Assembly: GCF_900167565.1 (NCBI RefSeq)
Contig: NZ_FUZV01000001.1
Span: 310,001-374,000, forward strand
Direction: 5' to 3'
DNA: 64,000 bases
Origin: Pseudoxanthomonas indica
GTDB lineage: Bacteria; Pseudomonadota; Gammaproteobacteria; Xanthomonadales; Xanthomonadaceae
The translations under genes and the position numbers were made by a program. Within the stretch, counting starts at the first letter, position 1. Each line of letters starts with the position of its first letter. Under the pieces are notes generated by a model. The model worked only from the letters and a program-made list of their open reading frames with translations. It was not told the DNA's origin and made no database searches. This document shows positions 18,374-26,792 of this stretch, one piece after another.

Positions 18374-18703
18374 TCAGCAGGCGCAGTCGATGGCTCGGGT
18401 CGGTTCGCAGTCGGCTTGCTCGCCGCCGCAGCAGTTGTGGGTCAGGTACTGCACCAGGCCGTTCATTGCCGCGTAGTTGGCGCGGTAGCAGACGTTGCGC
18501 CCCCGGCTTTCCGATTCCACCAGCCCGGCCAGCACCAGTTCCTTCAGGTGGAAGGACAGCGTCGCGCCCGGCACCGACAGCGCCTCGGCGATTTCGCCAG
18601 CCATGCGGCCGTTGCTGCCCGCTTCGACCAACAAGCGGTACGCGGACAAGCGGGTGACGTGACCGAGGGCGGTGAGTGCGGTGATTGCCTGATTCGTTTC
18701 CAT
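18374..18703 (-). CDS. arsR: ArsR-family arsenic-responsive repressor
   Basis: 109 residues from ATG 18703; the open frame continues upstream only as antisense of arsH. Winged helix with ALSVPGATLSFHLKELVLAGLV as recognition region (kept in the usual position). The metal site is at the C-terminus: Cys91-Cys92 and Cys99 in HNCCGGEQADC, the pattern of Acidithiobacillus-type ArsR, plus two more cysteines at 107 and 109. It represses the ars genes until arsenite binds. Confidence 0.92.
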   Translation of the reverse strand: METNQAITALTALGHVTRLSAYRLLVEAGSNGRMAGEIAEALSVPGATLSFHLKELVLAGLVESESRGRNVCYRANYAAMNGLVQYLTHNCCGGEQADCEPTRAIDCAC

Positions 18704-18720
18704 AGTTCTAGAATAATCGA
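18704..18720. promoter_or_regulatory. arsR/arsH divergent operator region
   Basis: Only 17 bases separate the two start codons. They contain the palindrome TTCTAGAA at 18706-18713 within an A/T-rich stretch, unusual for this GC-rich window. Inference: ArsR operator overlapping one or both promoters. The -35 elements would have to lie inside the opposing coding starts, or one of the annotated starts is too far upstream. Confidence 0.5.
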
Positions 18721-19455
18721 ATGGATACGAACCCACAACCGCCCTCACCCCTCCTGCCGAACCTGGACCCGGACCTGCTGCCCGGCCCCTGTCACGAGTT
18801 ACTCGCTGCCACTGACCACGACACCCCCGTACGCATCCTGCTGCTGTATGGCTCGCTGCGCCCGCAGTCCTACAGCAGGAAACTGGCGCTCGAAGCCGAG
18901 CGCATTCTGCGTCGGCTCGGCGCAGAGACGCGGATGTTCGATCCGCATGAGCTGCCCATGCTGGACAGCGTCGGCAAGGATCATCCCAAGGTGCGGGAAC
19001 TGCGCGAGCTGGCGCTGTGGGCCGACGGCCACGTCTGGGTTTCACCCGAACGCCACGGCGCGATCACCGGCGTGTTCAAGAACCAGATTGACTGGTTGCC
19101 GCTGGAAGAAGGCAGTGTTCGACCGACCCAAGGCAAGACCCTGGCGGTGATGCAGGTCAGTGGCGGTTCGCAATCCTTCAACGTGGTCAACACGCTGCGC
19201 TTGCTTGGCCGTTGGATGCGCATGCTGACGATCCCCAACCAGTCGTCCGTGCCGAAAGCGTGGCAGGAATTCGACGACGACGGTCGCATGCGGCCTTCGC
19301 CTTTTTACGACCGCGTGGTGGATGTCATGGAGGAACTGGTGAAGTTCACCCTGCTCGTGCGTGGCCGATCCGACTATCTTGTGGATCGCTACAGCGAACG
19401 CAAAGGCACAGCTGCGGCGAAAGCGTTGTCGGCGCGCGCTGGTGTGGTGGAGTAA
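18721..19455 (+). CDS. arsH: ArsH, NADPH-dependent FMN reductase / organoarsenical oxidase
   Basis: 244 residues, flavodoxin-like. The FMN-binding loop is [19 protein letters not shown] and the conserved core includes PEWHG-like [20 protein letters not shown]. ArsH oxidises trivalent organoarsenicals and reduces FMN or quinones. It is divergent from arsR-arsC-acr3 and completes the arsenic cluster. An earlier methionine choice is not possible because arsR starts 17 bases away; a start a few codons later would leave more room for a promoter. Confidence 0.9.
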   Translation: MDTNPQPPSPLLPNLDPDLLPGPCHELLAATDHDTPVRILLLYGSLRPQSYSRKLALEAERILRRLGAETRMFDPHELPMLDSVGKDHPKVRELRELALWADGHVWVSPERHGAITGVFKNQIDWLPLEEGSVRPTQGKTLAVMQVSGGSQSFNVVNTLRLLGRWMRMLTIPNQSSVPKAWQEFDDDGRMRPSPFYDRVVDVMEELVKFTLLVRGRSDYLVDRYSERKGTAAAKALSARAGVVE

Positions 19456-19569
19456 CCACATCTGCCGATTTTCCTTCTCCGCATGAAGCGACGAAACCGC
19501 CGCCCGCGCTTCACACCCGCCTAACGCTGCTGGCCCTTATGTAATCGCGCCGCGGTCAGGCCCAGGGTC

Positions 19570-21582
19570 ATGGACGGCGCACTCCGATCATTAGCGTGGT
19601 GCCTTGCAGCGGCGACCGGGTGGGTTGCCCCGCTCGCTTGGGCGGACGAAACCGGCGTGTCGCAGCTCATGCAGGAAGGTCGTTCGGCGCTGCGCGATGA
19701 CGACCGCTATCTGGCCCTGAAGAAATTCGCGCTTGCACACGCGCGCGAACCCGCCAATCGCGAAGCCAGCAACGCGTTGGCCGATGTGCTGATGCAGCTC
19801 GGCGCGCCGCAGGCTGCCGCAAACGTGCTGGAAACCCCGGGATTCCCCGTGCGCGGCGGGCAAGCTGCCGAGCGGGTGCGCTGGGGTGCACAGGTGGAAG
19901 AACCCGATCCGACGCAACCGTTCGCGCAAACCGACGCCGCCATCGCGCTCCTGCAACGCCTGGCCACGGAAGCACGCAGCGCCACGCCCCCCGACCGTGA
20001 AGCCGAACGACGGTCGCTATGCGATCTGGTGGTGGCGCTGCGCAATCGCGAACGCTGGTCCGAAGCGTTGGCGCTGGCCGAAGATTTGCAACGCGCCGCG
20101 CCGCTGCCGGCCTATGTCCGGCTGGCGCAAGCCGATGCGCAGCTTGCGCTGGAACGGCCGGAACAGGCACTCGCCAGCTATCTCGCCGTACTCGAAGCGG
20201 ATCCGGCCAATCGCCAGGCACGCGTGGGCCTGGTCTATGCGCAGGTGGAAACCGAAGACTTTGCCGCTGCCTTCGCCACCGCAGATGCGCTGGCGGCCGA
20301 AGGCGCGCCGCGCAAGCGTGTCGGCGCCAGTACGGCCACCCAACCGGATGCGGATTGGCTCGACGCACAGCTGCTGGCCGCGCAGGTCCGCCGCTACGCC
20401 GACATGCCACTGGAGGCGTGGCAACGGGTACGCCCGCTGCTGGATGCCGCACCTGCCTCACCGTCGCTGCGATGGGAGATGAGCGCAATCGCCGCGGCCC
20501 GCGGCTGGCCCCGGCAAGCACACCACGAGGCGTTGGTGGCATGGAGCCTGGCGCCGGCCGACCCGACGGCGCAGTTCGAGCTGGCGAACGCGGAGTGGCG
20601 GCGCGGGTACTGGGCGTCGGCGGCGGCGCGGATCGAACGCATGGCGCTAGCGCGGCCGACGCACTCGCAGGTGCGGCGGCTGCAGGACGAGGTCAGCGCG
20701 CACAACGACGCGCAGGTGCTGCTGTCGTTTGCGCCACGACGTGCAGAAGGCGGCGGCAGCACGGCCCCCGGCAGCGGCATGACCGGTGCGCTGCGGCTGT
20801 ACTCGCCGCCCTTGCGCGAGAACTGGCGATTGCTGGCCGCCGCCGAGCGCGAGGTGGACAAACCGGACCACGAAACCCTGACCCGCAATCGCTACGGCGC
20901 AGGCATCGAAGGACGTTGGTCCGACCTGTCTTTCGAACTGATTGGTTGGTCCAATCAGGGCCTGCTCGAGCACGGCGGTGCCGACGCCAGCGTGCAATGG
21001 CAACCGGATGATCACTGGACCCTGGCTGCGGATCTGCAACGGTTCTCCGCCGACACGCCGTTGCGCGCTATCCAGGCCGGCGTGCGCGCAGATGCCTACG
21101 GCGTGCGCATCGCCCATGCCTGGGACGATCAGCACGTCGCATCGTTCTCAACCGCCCTGCTGGACTTCAGTGATGGCAACCGCCGCTGGCAGGCGACGGC
21201 CGACTATCTCGGCAGAATCGTGAACCAGCCAGGCCTGGACGTGTTGCTGCATCCGACCTTGTACGCCTCGCGCAATTCCCTGCGCGATACCGCCTATTTC
21301 AATCCCGAACGCGATGCGTCCTTCAGCCTCGGTGTCGACGTGAGGCACCTGATCTGGCGGCGTTACCAGCGCAGCCTGCGGCAACGAGTGCTGGCGAACT
21401 ACGGGCGCTACTGGCAGTCCGGCTTCGGCAGTGGCGATGTGGGAGGCGTGGAGTATTCGCAGACCTACAGCCACGATCCGCGCACGGCCTGGGAATACGG
21501 GTTTGCCTGGGCCAGGCATATTTACGACGGCGACGCCGAGCGCTCGCTCACCGCCTTCATCCGTTTCGAGCAGCGGTTCTAG
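19570..21582 (+). CDS. pgaA: Poly-beta-1,6-GlcNAc export porin PgaA
   Basis: 670 residues: signal peptide (ending near PLAWA), a periplasmic tetratricopeptide-repeat half (residues of about 30-390; for example EPANREASNALADVLMQLG), then an outer-membrane barrel of about 280 residues with aromatic-rich strands, ending FEQRF. The Phe end is the barrel assembly signal. It exports de-N-acetylated PNAG. First gene of a tight four-gene operon; pgaB starts 2 bases after its stop. Confidence 0.9.
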   Translation: MDGALRSLAWCLAAATGWVAPLAWADETGVSQLMQEGRSALRDDDRYLALKKFALAHAREPANREASNALADVLMQLGAPQAAANVLETPGFPVRGGQAAERVRWGAQVEEPDPTQPFAQTDAAIALLQRLATEARSATPPDREAERRSLCDLVVALRNRERWSEALALAEDLQRAAPLPAYVRLAQADAQLALERPEQALASYLAVLEADPANRQARVGLVYAQVETEDFAAAFATADALAAEGAPRKRVGASTATQPDADWLDAQLLAAQVRRYADMPLEAWQRVRPLLDAAPASPSLRWEMSAIAAARGWPRQAHHEALVAWSLAPADPTAQFELANAEWRRGYWASAAARIERMALARPTHSQVRRLQDEVSAHNDAQVLLSFAPRRAEGGGSTAPGSGMTGALRLYSPPLRENWRLLAAAEREVDKPDHETLTRNRYGAGIEGRWSDLSFELIGWSNQGLLEHGGADASVQWQPDDHWTLAADLQRFSADTPLRAIQAGVRADAYGVRIAHAWDDQHVASFSTALLDFSDGNRRWQATADYLGRIVNQPGLDVLLHPTLYASRNSLRDTAYFNPERDASFSLGVDVRHLIWRRYQRSLRQRVLANYGRYWQSGFGSGDVGGVEYSQTYSHDPRTAWEYGFAWARHIYDGDAERSLTAFIRFEQRF

Positions 21583-21584
21583 CC

Positions 21585-23321
21585 ATGGTCCGAACGCACT
21601 CTGCCCTGTTGCTGATTGCCTTGCTGCTGGCAACGTTGATGGCCGGCAAAGTCGCCGCACATCCCCCCGCGCCGCAGCGTTTCGTCGCCATCGCCCTGCA
21701 TGACGTGGTGGACAATCCGGCCGAGCTCGACGACGACGGCGTCACCAGCGATCAGTTGGGCGGGTTCTTCGAATGGCTGGCCGGCAACGACTGGACCGCG
21801 ATTTCGCTCGACGACATCGAACGCGCCCGACGCGGTCTGCAGCCGTTGCCGCCACGCGCGGTGCTGCTGACCGTGGACGACGGCTATCGCAGCCTCTACA
21901 CGCGGGTGTATCCGCTGGCGCTGGCTTACCGGACGCCCGTCGTGGCCGCGCTGGTGGGTGACTGGATGGACACCCCGGCGGGCGACAGTGTCGAGTATGG
22001 GCAGCAGCGTGTGCCACGTTCCCATTTCATCACCTGGGCGCAGGCGCGCGAGATGCAGGCCTCCGGCCTGATCGAGTTCGCCTCGCACAGCCAGGGTCTG
22101 CATGCATTGTTGCCGGCCAATCCGCAGGGAAACCTGTTGCCTGCCGCGCAGACACGGCAGTACGCGCACGGCCGTTACGAGACCGACGCGCAATTCCGCG
22201 CGCGCATCCGCGCCGACCTGGTCCGTGCACGCACCCGCATGCAGCAGGAACTTGGCAGGGCGCCGCGTGCGCTGGTATGGCCCTACGGCCGCTACAACCA
22301 GGCGGCGCTGGAGGAGGCATCAAGCCTCGGATTCCAGTTCGCACTGACGCTGGCGCGCGGGCCCGCCGACGCCGCGCACCCACTGCACATCAGTCGATTC
22401 ATGCCGGCCGGGGACAAGAATCTGGGCTTGATGATCCACGACCTGCGCATGGCCGAACCGTGGCCACCGGCGCGGCGACTGGTCGAAGTGGATCCGCAAA
22501 GCTTCGTCGGCGCCGATGCCGAGGCCACCAATCAAAAGCTGGGCCAGTTGATTGAACAGCTGGTCGCCCTGGGCGCCACCCATGTCCTGCTGGACGCGGT
22601 GAGCCTGTCCAACGATGGCCGCGTGCAAAGCGCCTGGTTCCCGACGTCGCAGGTACCCGTGGAGCAGGACCTGCTGTCCCGCTTCAGCGCGCAGATGAGC
22701 GCACGAGCCGGCGTGCAGATCGTGGCGAGGCTGCCACATGCCGCGGCGCTGGCCACGCTCGGCGATTCCCGGCAGGTACTGGCGTTGTATGCGGACCTGG
22801 CCAGCCATGTGCCCTTCGACGCCTTGTTGCTGGAAGGCATGCAGGCACCTGTCCTGTATCCGGCGCGCCCGGACGATGCACCCTGGGACGTGCGCGAACG
22901 CCGCGACGCGATTGCGCAGGTCGAAGGCGTTGGCGGCGATGCGCTGGCGCTGCAGGCATTCCGCCTCGCCGAGCGCGCACGGCCCGGGCTGGAACTGTTC
23001 TGGCTGGCGCCGGACACGGCAGCGCAGCTGCCCGCGTCCGGCATCGCCGAACTTACCCTGGTGGCACGTCGGCTGCAGGCGCCAGGCCGCTCGCCTGCGT
23101 TCGTGCTGGATGCTCCGCTGTCGCGCCGCACCGGCATCCTGTGGAGCGCCGACTCACCGGCTGCTCCCGCGCTTTTCGTGCGGTCCATCCGTGCGTTCCA
23201 GGCGCAGGGCGGCACGGAGTTTGGCTGGCAGGCCGACTATCCTCACTCAGGCCTGCCTCCCCTCTCCATCGCACCCGAATTTTCCGCTCGCGACTCGCTC
23301 CCGCCGGGGTATGCGCCATGA
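21585..23321 (+). CDS. pgaB: Poly-beta-1,6-GlcNAc N-deacetylase PgaB
   Basis: 578 residues. After a signal peptide comes the CE4 deacetylase domain with the metal/base Asp pair Asp98-Asp99 in LLTVDDGYRS and histidines His168 and His173 in FASHSQGLHAL. The second half (about residues 290-578) corresponds to the C-terminal glycoside-hydrolase-like domain that binds the polymer. The signal has no lipobox cysteine (it ends MAGKVAAHP), so it is likely soluble rather than lipid-anchored as in E. coli. The stop overlaps pgaC (ATGA). Confidence 0.9.
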   Translation: MVRTHSALLLIALLLATLMAGKVAAHPPAPQRFVAIALHDVVDNPAELDDDGVTSDQLGGFFEWLAGNDWTAISLDDIERARRGLQPLPPRAVLLTVDDGYRSLYTRVYPLALAYRTPVVAALVGDWMDTPAGDSVEYGQQRVPRSHFITWAQAREMQASGLIEFASHSQGLHALLPANPQGNLLPAAQTRQYAHGRYETDAQFRARIRADLVRARTRMQQELGRAPRALVWPYGRYNQAALEEASSLGFQFALTLARGPADAAHPLHISRFMPAGDKNLGLMIHDLRMAEPWPPARRLVEVDPQSFVGADAEATNQKLGQLIEQLVALGATHVLLDAVSLSNDGRVQSAWFPTSQVPVEQDLLSRFSAQMSARAGVQIVARLPHAAALATLGDSRQVLALYADLASHVPFDALLLEGMQAPVLYPARPDDAPWDVRERRDAIAQVEGVGGDALALQAFRLAERARPGLELFWLAPDTAAQLPASGIAELTLVARRLQAPGRSPAFVLDAPLSRRTGILWSADSPAAPALFVRSIRAFQAQGGTEFGWQADYPHSGLPPLSIAPEFSARDSLPPGYAP

Positions 23322-24574
23322 GCTGGAAAGACGCCGAGCTGATCATCGACCTGCTCTGCTTCGGCTATCCGTTCGTGATGGCCTGGTACTGGGCGATCGG
23401 CGCGATCCTGTTCCACCTGCTGCGCGAGCGCGGCGAGCCTTCGTTTGCCACGCCGCCACCGCTGCAACGCAGTCCGCCCGTGTCCATCCTGGTACCGTGC
23501 TTCAACGAACAGGATCAGGTGGAAGAGACCTTCAGTGCGCTGGCGCGCGTGGCCTATCCCGACTTCGAAGTCATCGCCATCAACGATGGTTCCCGTGACA
23601 ACACCGGCCCCTGCCTGGAAGCCGCCGCCGCGCGCTTTCCGCAGATGCGCGTGGTGCACCTGGCGCGCAACGGCGGCAAGGCCAGCGCGATGAACGCCGG
23701 CGCTGTGGTGGCCCGGCACGAAATTCTGGTCTGCATCGACGGCGACACCCTGCTGGATCCACATGCGCTCACCTGGTTCATCCGCCGCTTCCAGAACGAT
23801 GCGCGCATTGGCGGCATCACCGGCAATCCGCGCATCCGCAACCGCACCACCCTGCTCGGCCAGCTGCAGGTCGGCGAGTTCTCCAGCATCGTCGGCTTGA
23901 TCAAGCGCGCGCAGAGCATCTACGGCGCGCTGTTCACCGCCTCGGGCGCGGTGTGCGCCTATCGCAAGCGCGCCTTGCACGACGCGGGCTGGTGGTCGGT
24001 CGATTCGATCACCGACGACGTCGACCTCAGCTGGCGCCTGCAGATGGCGGGTTGGCACATGGCCTTCGAGCCCAAGGCCTTGGCCTGGATCCTGACGCCG
24101 GAGACTTTGCGCGGCCTGTGGCGACAGCGGCTGCGCTGGAGCGAAGGTGGCGCCGGCGTGGCGTTGCGCGCGTTGCCCCGGATGCTGCGCGGTCACGGCA
24201 GCCGCATGTGGCCGATCTGGATCAACTGGGCGGTCTCGATTGTGTGGGCCTATGCCACGCTGATTGCGCTGCTCGCGGCCCTGGTGCATTCGTTCGGGGT
24301 TGGCAGTTGGGTCGGCCTGCATGGCATTGGCTTCCTGCCGGGCCAGTTCGGCTTGATCCTGGCCATCCACTACCTGCTGCAGGCCGGTGTCGCCGCAGCG
24401 CTGGATCGCCGCTTCGAGCCCGGCATCATGCGCAAGCTGTTCTGGATCGTGTGGTATCCGCTGGTGTTCTGGGTGCTGCAGGCACTGGCTGCGATCGTCG
24501 GCCTGCCGCTGGCGCTGCTGCGCCGCCGCCAGGGCGGACGCTGGATCAGTCCGGACCGGGGGTTGCGCGAATGA
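23318..24574 (+). CDS. pgaC: PNAG synthase PgaC, family 2 glycosyltransferase
   Basis: 418 residues from ATG 23318; the longer frame is only pgaB read in another frame. It has an N-terminal membrane segment, a GT2 domain with Asp141/Asp143 in CIDGDTLLDP, the DDVDLSWRL motif and the processive QxxRW motif Q270-RLR-W274, then four C-terminal membrane helices. It polymerises UDP-GlcNAc at the inner membrane with PgaD. Confidence 0.93.
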   Translation: MSWKDAELIIDLLCFGYPFVMAWYWAIGAILFHLLRERGEPSFATPPPLQRSPPVSILVPCFNEQDQVEETFSALARVAYPDFEVIAINDGSRDNTGPCLEAAAARFPQMRVVHLARNGGKASAMNAGAVVARHEILVCIDGDTLLDPHALTWFIRRFQNDARIGGITGNPRIRNRTTLLGQLQVGEFSSIVGLIKRAQSIYGALFTASGAVCAYRKRALHDAGWWSVDSITDDVDLSWRLQMAGWHMAFEPKALAWILTPETLRGLWRQRLRWSEGGAGVALRALPRMLRGHGSRMWPIWINWAVSIVWAYATLIALLAALVHSFGVGSWVGLHGIGFLPGQFGLILAIHYLLQAGVAAALDRRFEPGIMRKLFWIVWYPLVFWVLQALAAIVGLPLALLRRRQGGRWISPDRGLRE

Positions 24575-25023
24575 AATGGCCTCCACTGATTGAAGGCGCA
24601 CCGACACCATGGACGATCAGATTGCGCGACGTCGCCCTGACCGTATTGGCCTGGCTCTACCTGCTGTATCTGCTGCGCTTGCTGGGGCTGGCCCTGCTGT
24701 ATGCCGCGCTGGACGGGCTGGGGGTCGCGCATGCGCCGCCGCCCTGGCCCAAGGGTGAGCTGGTCCGCGACATTGTGCCCTTCCTGTCGGTCGTGCTGCT
24801 GCTGGTGGCCTGGCTGGTCACCTTCGCCCTGGCGCGTTGGAACCTGCTGCGGGATACGCGCGATGCAACCTCGCAACCCGCACCATTGGATCGGGCAGTG
24901 CACGATCAGCACTGCGGCATTTCGCCTTCGCAACGCAGCGCCATGGACGAGTCGACGATTCTCATCGTGGACGTGGCCGACACGGGCCAGGTCGTGAGCG
25001 TGGAGTGCCGCCGCCAGGTGTAA
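24571..25023 (+). CDS. pgaD: PNAG synthase accessory protein PgaD
   Basis: 150 residues. Two membrane helices (about residues 20-48 and 65-88) frame a short loop, followed by a soluble tail, the PgaD arrangement. ATG 24571 overlaps the pgaC stop by four bases. In E. coli, PgaD and PgaC together bind cyclic di-GMP to activate synthesis. Sequence similarity of PgaD is always weak, so the call relies on position and topology. Confidence 0.82.
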   Translation: MKWPPLIEGAPTPWTIRLRDVALTVLAWLYLLYLLRLLGLALLYAALDGLGVAHAPPPWPKGELVRDIVPFLSVVLLLVAWLVTFALARWNLLRDTRDATSQPAPLDRAVHDQHCGISPSQRSAMDESTILIVDVADTGQVVSVECRRQV

Positions 25024-25107
25024 GCCCACCCGACCTGCAACACCGCTGTCATACCGATGCCCTAGCCTCGCCGGATCGTTTGCCTGCGGGGTCTCGGGGA
25101 AAGCTGG

Positions 25108-25749
25108 GTGTCGGAATCGTCGGCTGTTGGGAGCAACAGCAAAACCGTTGTGGATGACGCTGCACGGACACACTGGTTCCTGCGCCACATCCTGCCGCAC
25201 GAACCCGCCCTGCGTGGCTGGTTGGCGCATCGGCGCGCGCAGGCCGCGTTCGACATCGATGATCTGGTGCAGGAAAGCTACGCGGTGCTGGCCGAGCGCG
25301 ACAGCGTCGAGGACATCCTCAATCCGCGCGCCTACCTGTTCCAGGTGGCGCATTCGCTGCTGGTGCGCAACATCCGGCGGGCACGCATCGTGCCGATCCT
25401 GGCAGTGGAGGATCTGGGCCGGATCGAATTTGCCGATGCCGCCGCCACTCCAGAGCAGAGCGCCATCGCCCATGACGAGCTGCGCCGGCTGGGCGAAGTG
25501 ATCGCCAGCATGCCGGGACAGACGCGCGAGGCCTTCGTGCTGCGCCGGGTGCACGGCCTGGCCCAGCGCGACATCGCCGAACGCATGGGACTGTCGGAGA
25601 ACACCGTGGAGAAACATATCGTCCGCGGCATCCGCTGGTTGGGAGATTGGTTCGCCAGTGGCGGAAACCCACCCGCCAAAACCTCTAAACAGCTGGAGCG
25701 GGAAAAAAGGCGTGCCAATGGAAGAGCGCGAAACCAGCCGGGACATTGA
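25108..25749 (+). CDS. ECF sigma factor, FecI-like
   Basis: 213 residues from GTG 25108. Region 2 is FDIDDLVQESYAVLAERD followed by NPRAYLFQVAHSLLVRNI; region 4 is QRDIAERMGLSENTVEKHIVRG with the helix-turn-helix. This is the FecI group, normally held inactive by a FecR partner and released when a TonB receptor senses its substrate. The fecR-like gene starts within its last codons (ATG 25718), so the pair is translationally coupled. Confidence 0.9.
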   Translation: MSESSAVGSNSKTVVDDAARTHWFLRHILPHEPALRGWLAHRRAQAAFDIDDLVQESYAVLAERDSVEDILNPRAYLFQVAHSLLVRNIRRARIVPILAVEDLGRIEFADAAATPEQSAIAHDELRRLGEVIASMPGQTREAFVLRRVHGLAQRDIAERMGLSENTVEKHIVRGIRWLGDWFASGGNPPAKTSKQLEREKRRANGRARNQPGH

Positions 25750-26707
25750 TCGGATCGCAGCGCAGTGGGTGGCGCGGCTGGACCGTGCGCCGCCTTCGGC
25801 CAGCGATACCGAACAGCTCAACGCATGGCTGGCGGGCGACCGTCGCCGTCGCGGCGCCTACCTGCGTGCGAAGGCGCTGTGGCTGCGCAGCGAATCGGCG
25901 CAGGCGCTGGGGCCACGGTTCGACCCGGCCGGTTTTCAAGCCGCCATGACGACTACGACGCCACAACCCAGGCCGCGCGAGCGTCGCAGCTGGGTGCCGT
26001 GGGGCGGCGCCATCGCGGCATCGCTGCTGACCGCGGTGACCTTGCTGGCCACACTGCAGATGCCCACCGCCTACGCCACCGCCAAGGGCGAGATGCGCAC
26101 GGTACCGCTGGGCCATGGCACCACGGTGACACTCAACACCGACAGCCGCATCCAGGTGTTCGAAGACGAAGGCGAGCGGCGCATCCGCATCCTGCGCGGC
26201 GAAGTGCTCGTCGAGCGCAGCAGCACCGCCCTGCCCACCTCGGTGGAAGTGGACGGCCGGCGCATGCAGGCTGATTCGGCCACCTTCCTCATCCGCAAGC
26301 TGGCGCACCAGCCCACCCAGATCCTGGTGCAGCGTGGCCAGCTGTTGCTGGCGGCGGCGCCCTCGTTGCCGCTGCCCCTGTCCTCCAACACCGGCGTCTC
26401 GCTGCCGGCCAACGCGGCACAGGCATGGAGCGTCAGTCCGCTGGGCAGCAGCCAGATGGGCCGCGAACTGGCCTGGCGCGAAGGCAAGATCGCGCTGCAA
26501 GGCGAAACCCTGGCGCAGGCGGCCGATATCTTCGCGCGTTACAGCGATACCCCGATCGTGATCACCGATCCGCAGTTGGCCAAATTGCACGTCGCCGGTT
26601 TGTTCGCCGCCAACAATCCACTCGGCTTCAGCCACGCCATTGCCGACGTCTTCGATGCCGACGTGCGTCAGGATGGCGAACGCATCGTGCTCGAGCGCAA
26701 ACATTAA
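25718..26707 (+). CDS. FecR-family anti-sigma / signal transducer
   Basis: 329 residues from ATG 25718. Layout: cytoplasmic N-terminal DUF4880-type segment (AAQWVARLDRAPPSASDTEQ, then LNAWLAGDRRRRGAYLRAKA), one membrane helix near residues 93-112 (AIAASLLTAVTLLATL), FecR beta domain (VPLGHGTTVTLNTDSRIQVF, RRIRILRGEVLVE), and a C-terminal STN-like part. It passes the receptor signal through the inner membrane to the upstream sigma factor. Confidence 0.9.
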   Translation: MEERETSRDIDRIAAQWVARLDRAPPSASDTEQLNAWLAGDRRRRGAYLRAKALWLRSESAQALGPRFDPAGFQAAMTTTTPQPRPRERRSWVPWGGAIAASLLTAVTLLATLQMPTAYATAKGEMRTVPLGHGTTVTLNTDSRIQVFEDEGERRIRILRGEVLVERSSTALPTSVEVDGRRMQADSATFLIRKLAHQPTQILVQRGQLLLAAAPSLPLPLSSNTGVSLPANAAQAWSVSPLGSSQMGRELAWREGKIALQGETLAQAADIFARYSDTPIVITDPQLAKLHVAGLFAANNPLGFSHAIADVFDADVRQDGERIVLERKH

Positions 26708-26792
26708 ATTTTTTTGACGGATAGCGGAGCCTACCTCCGCCACGCCTCTTGGTTCTCAGTGCTGTCACTTTCCGCTTACGAGAACCCACGCC

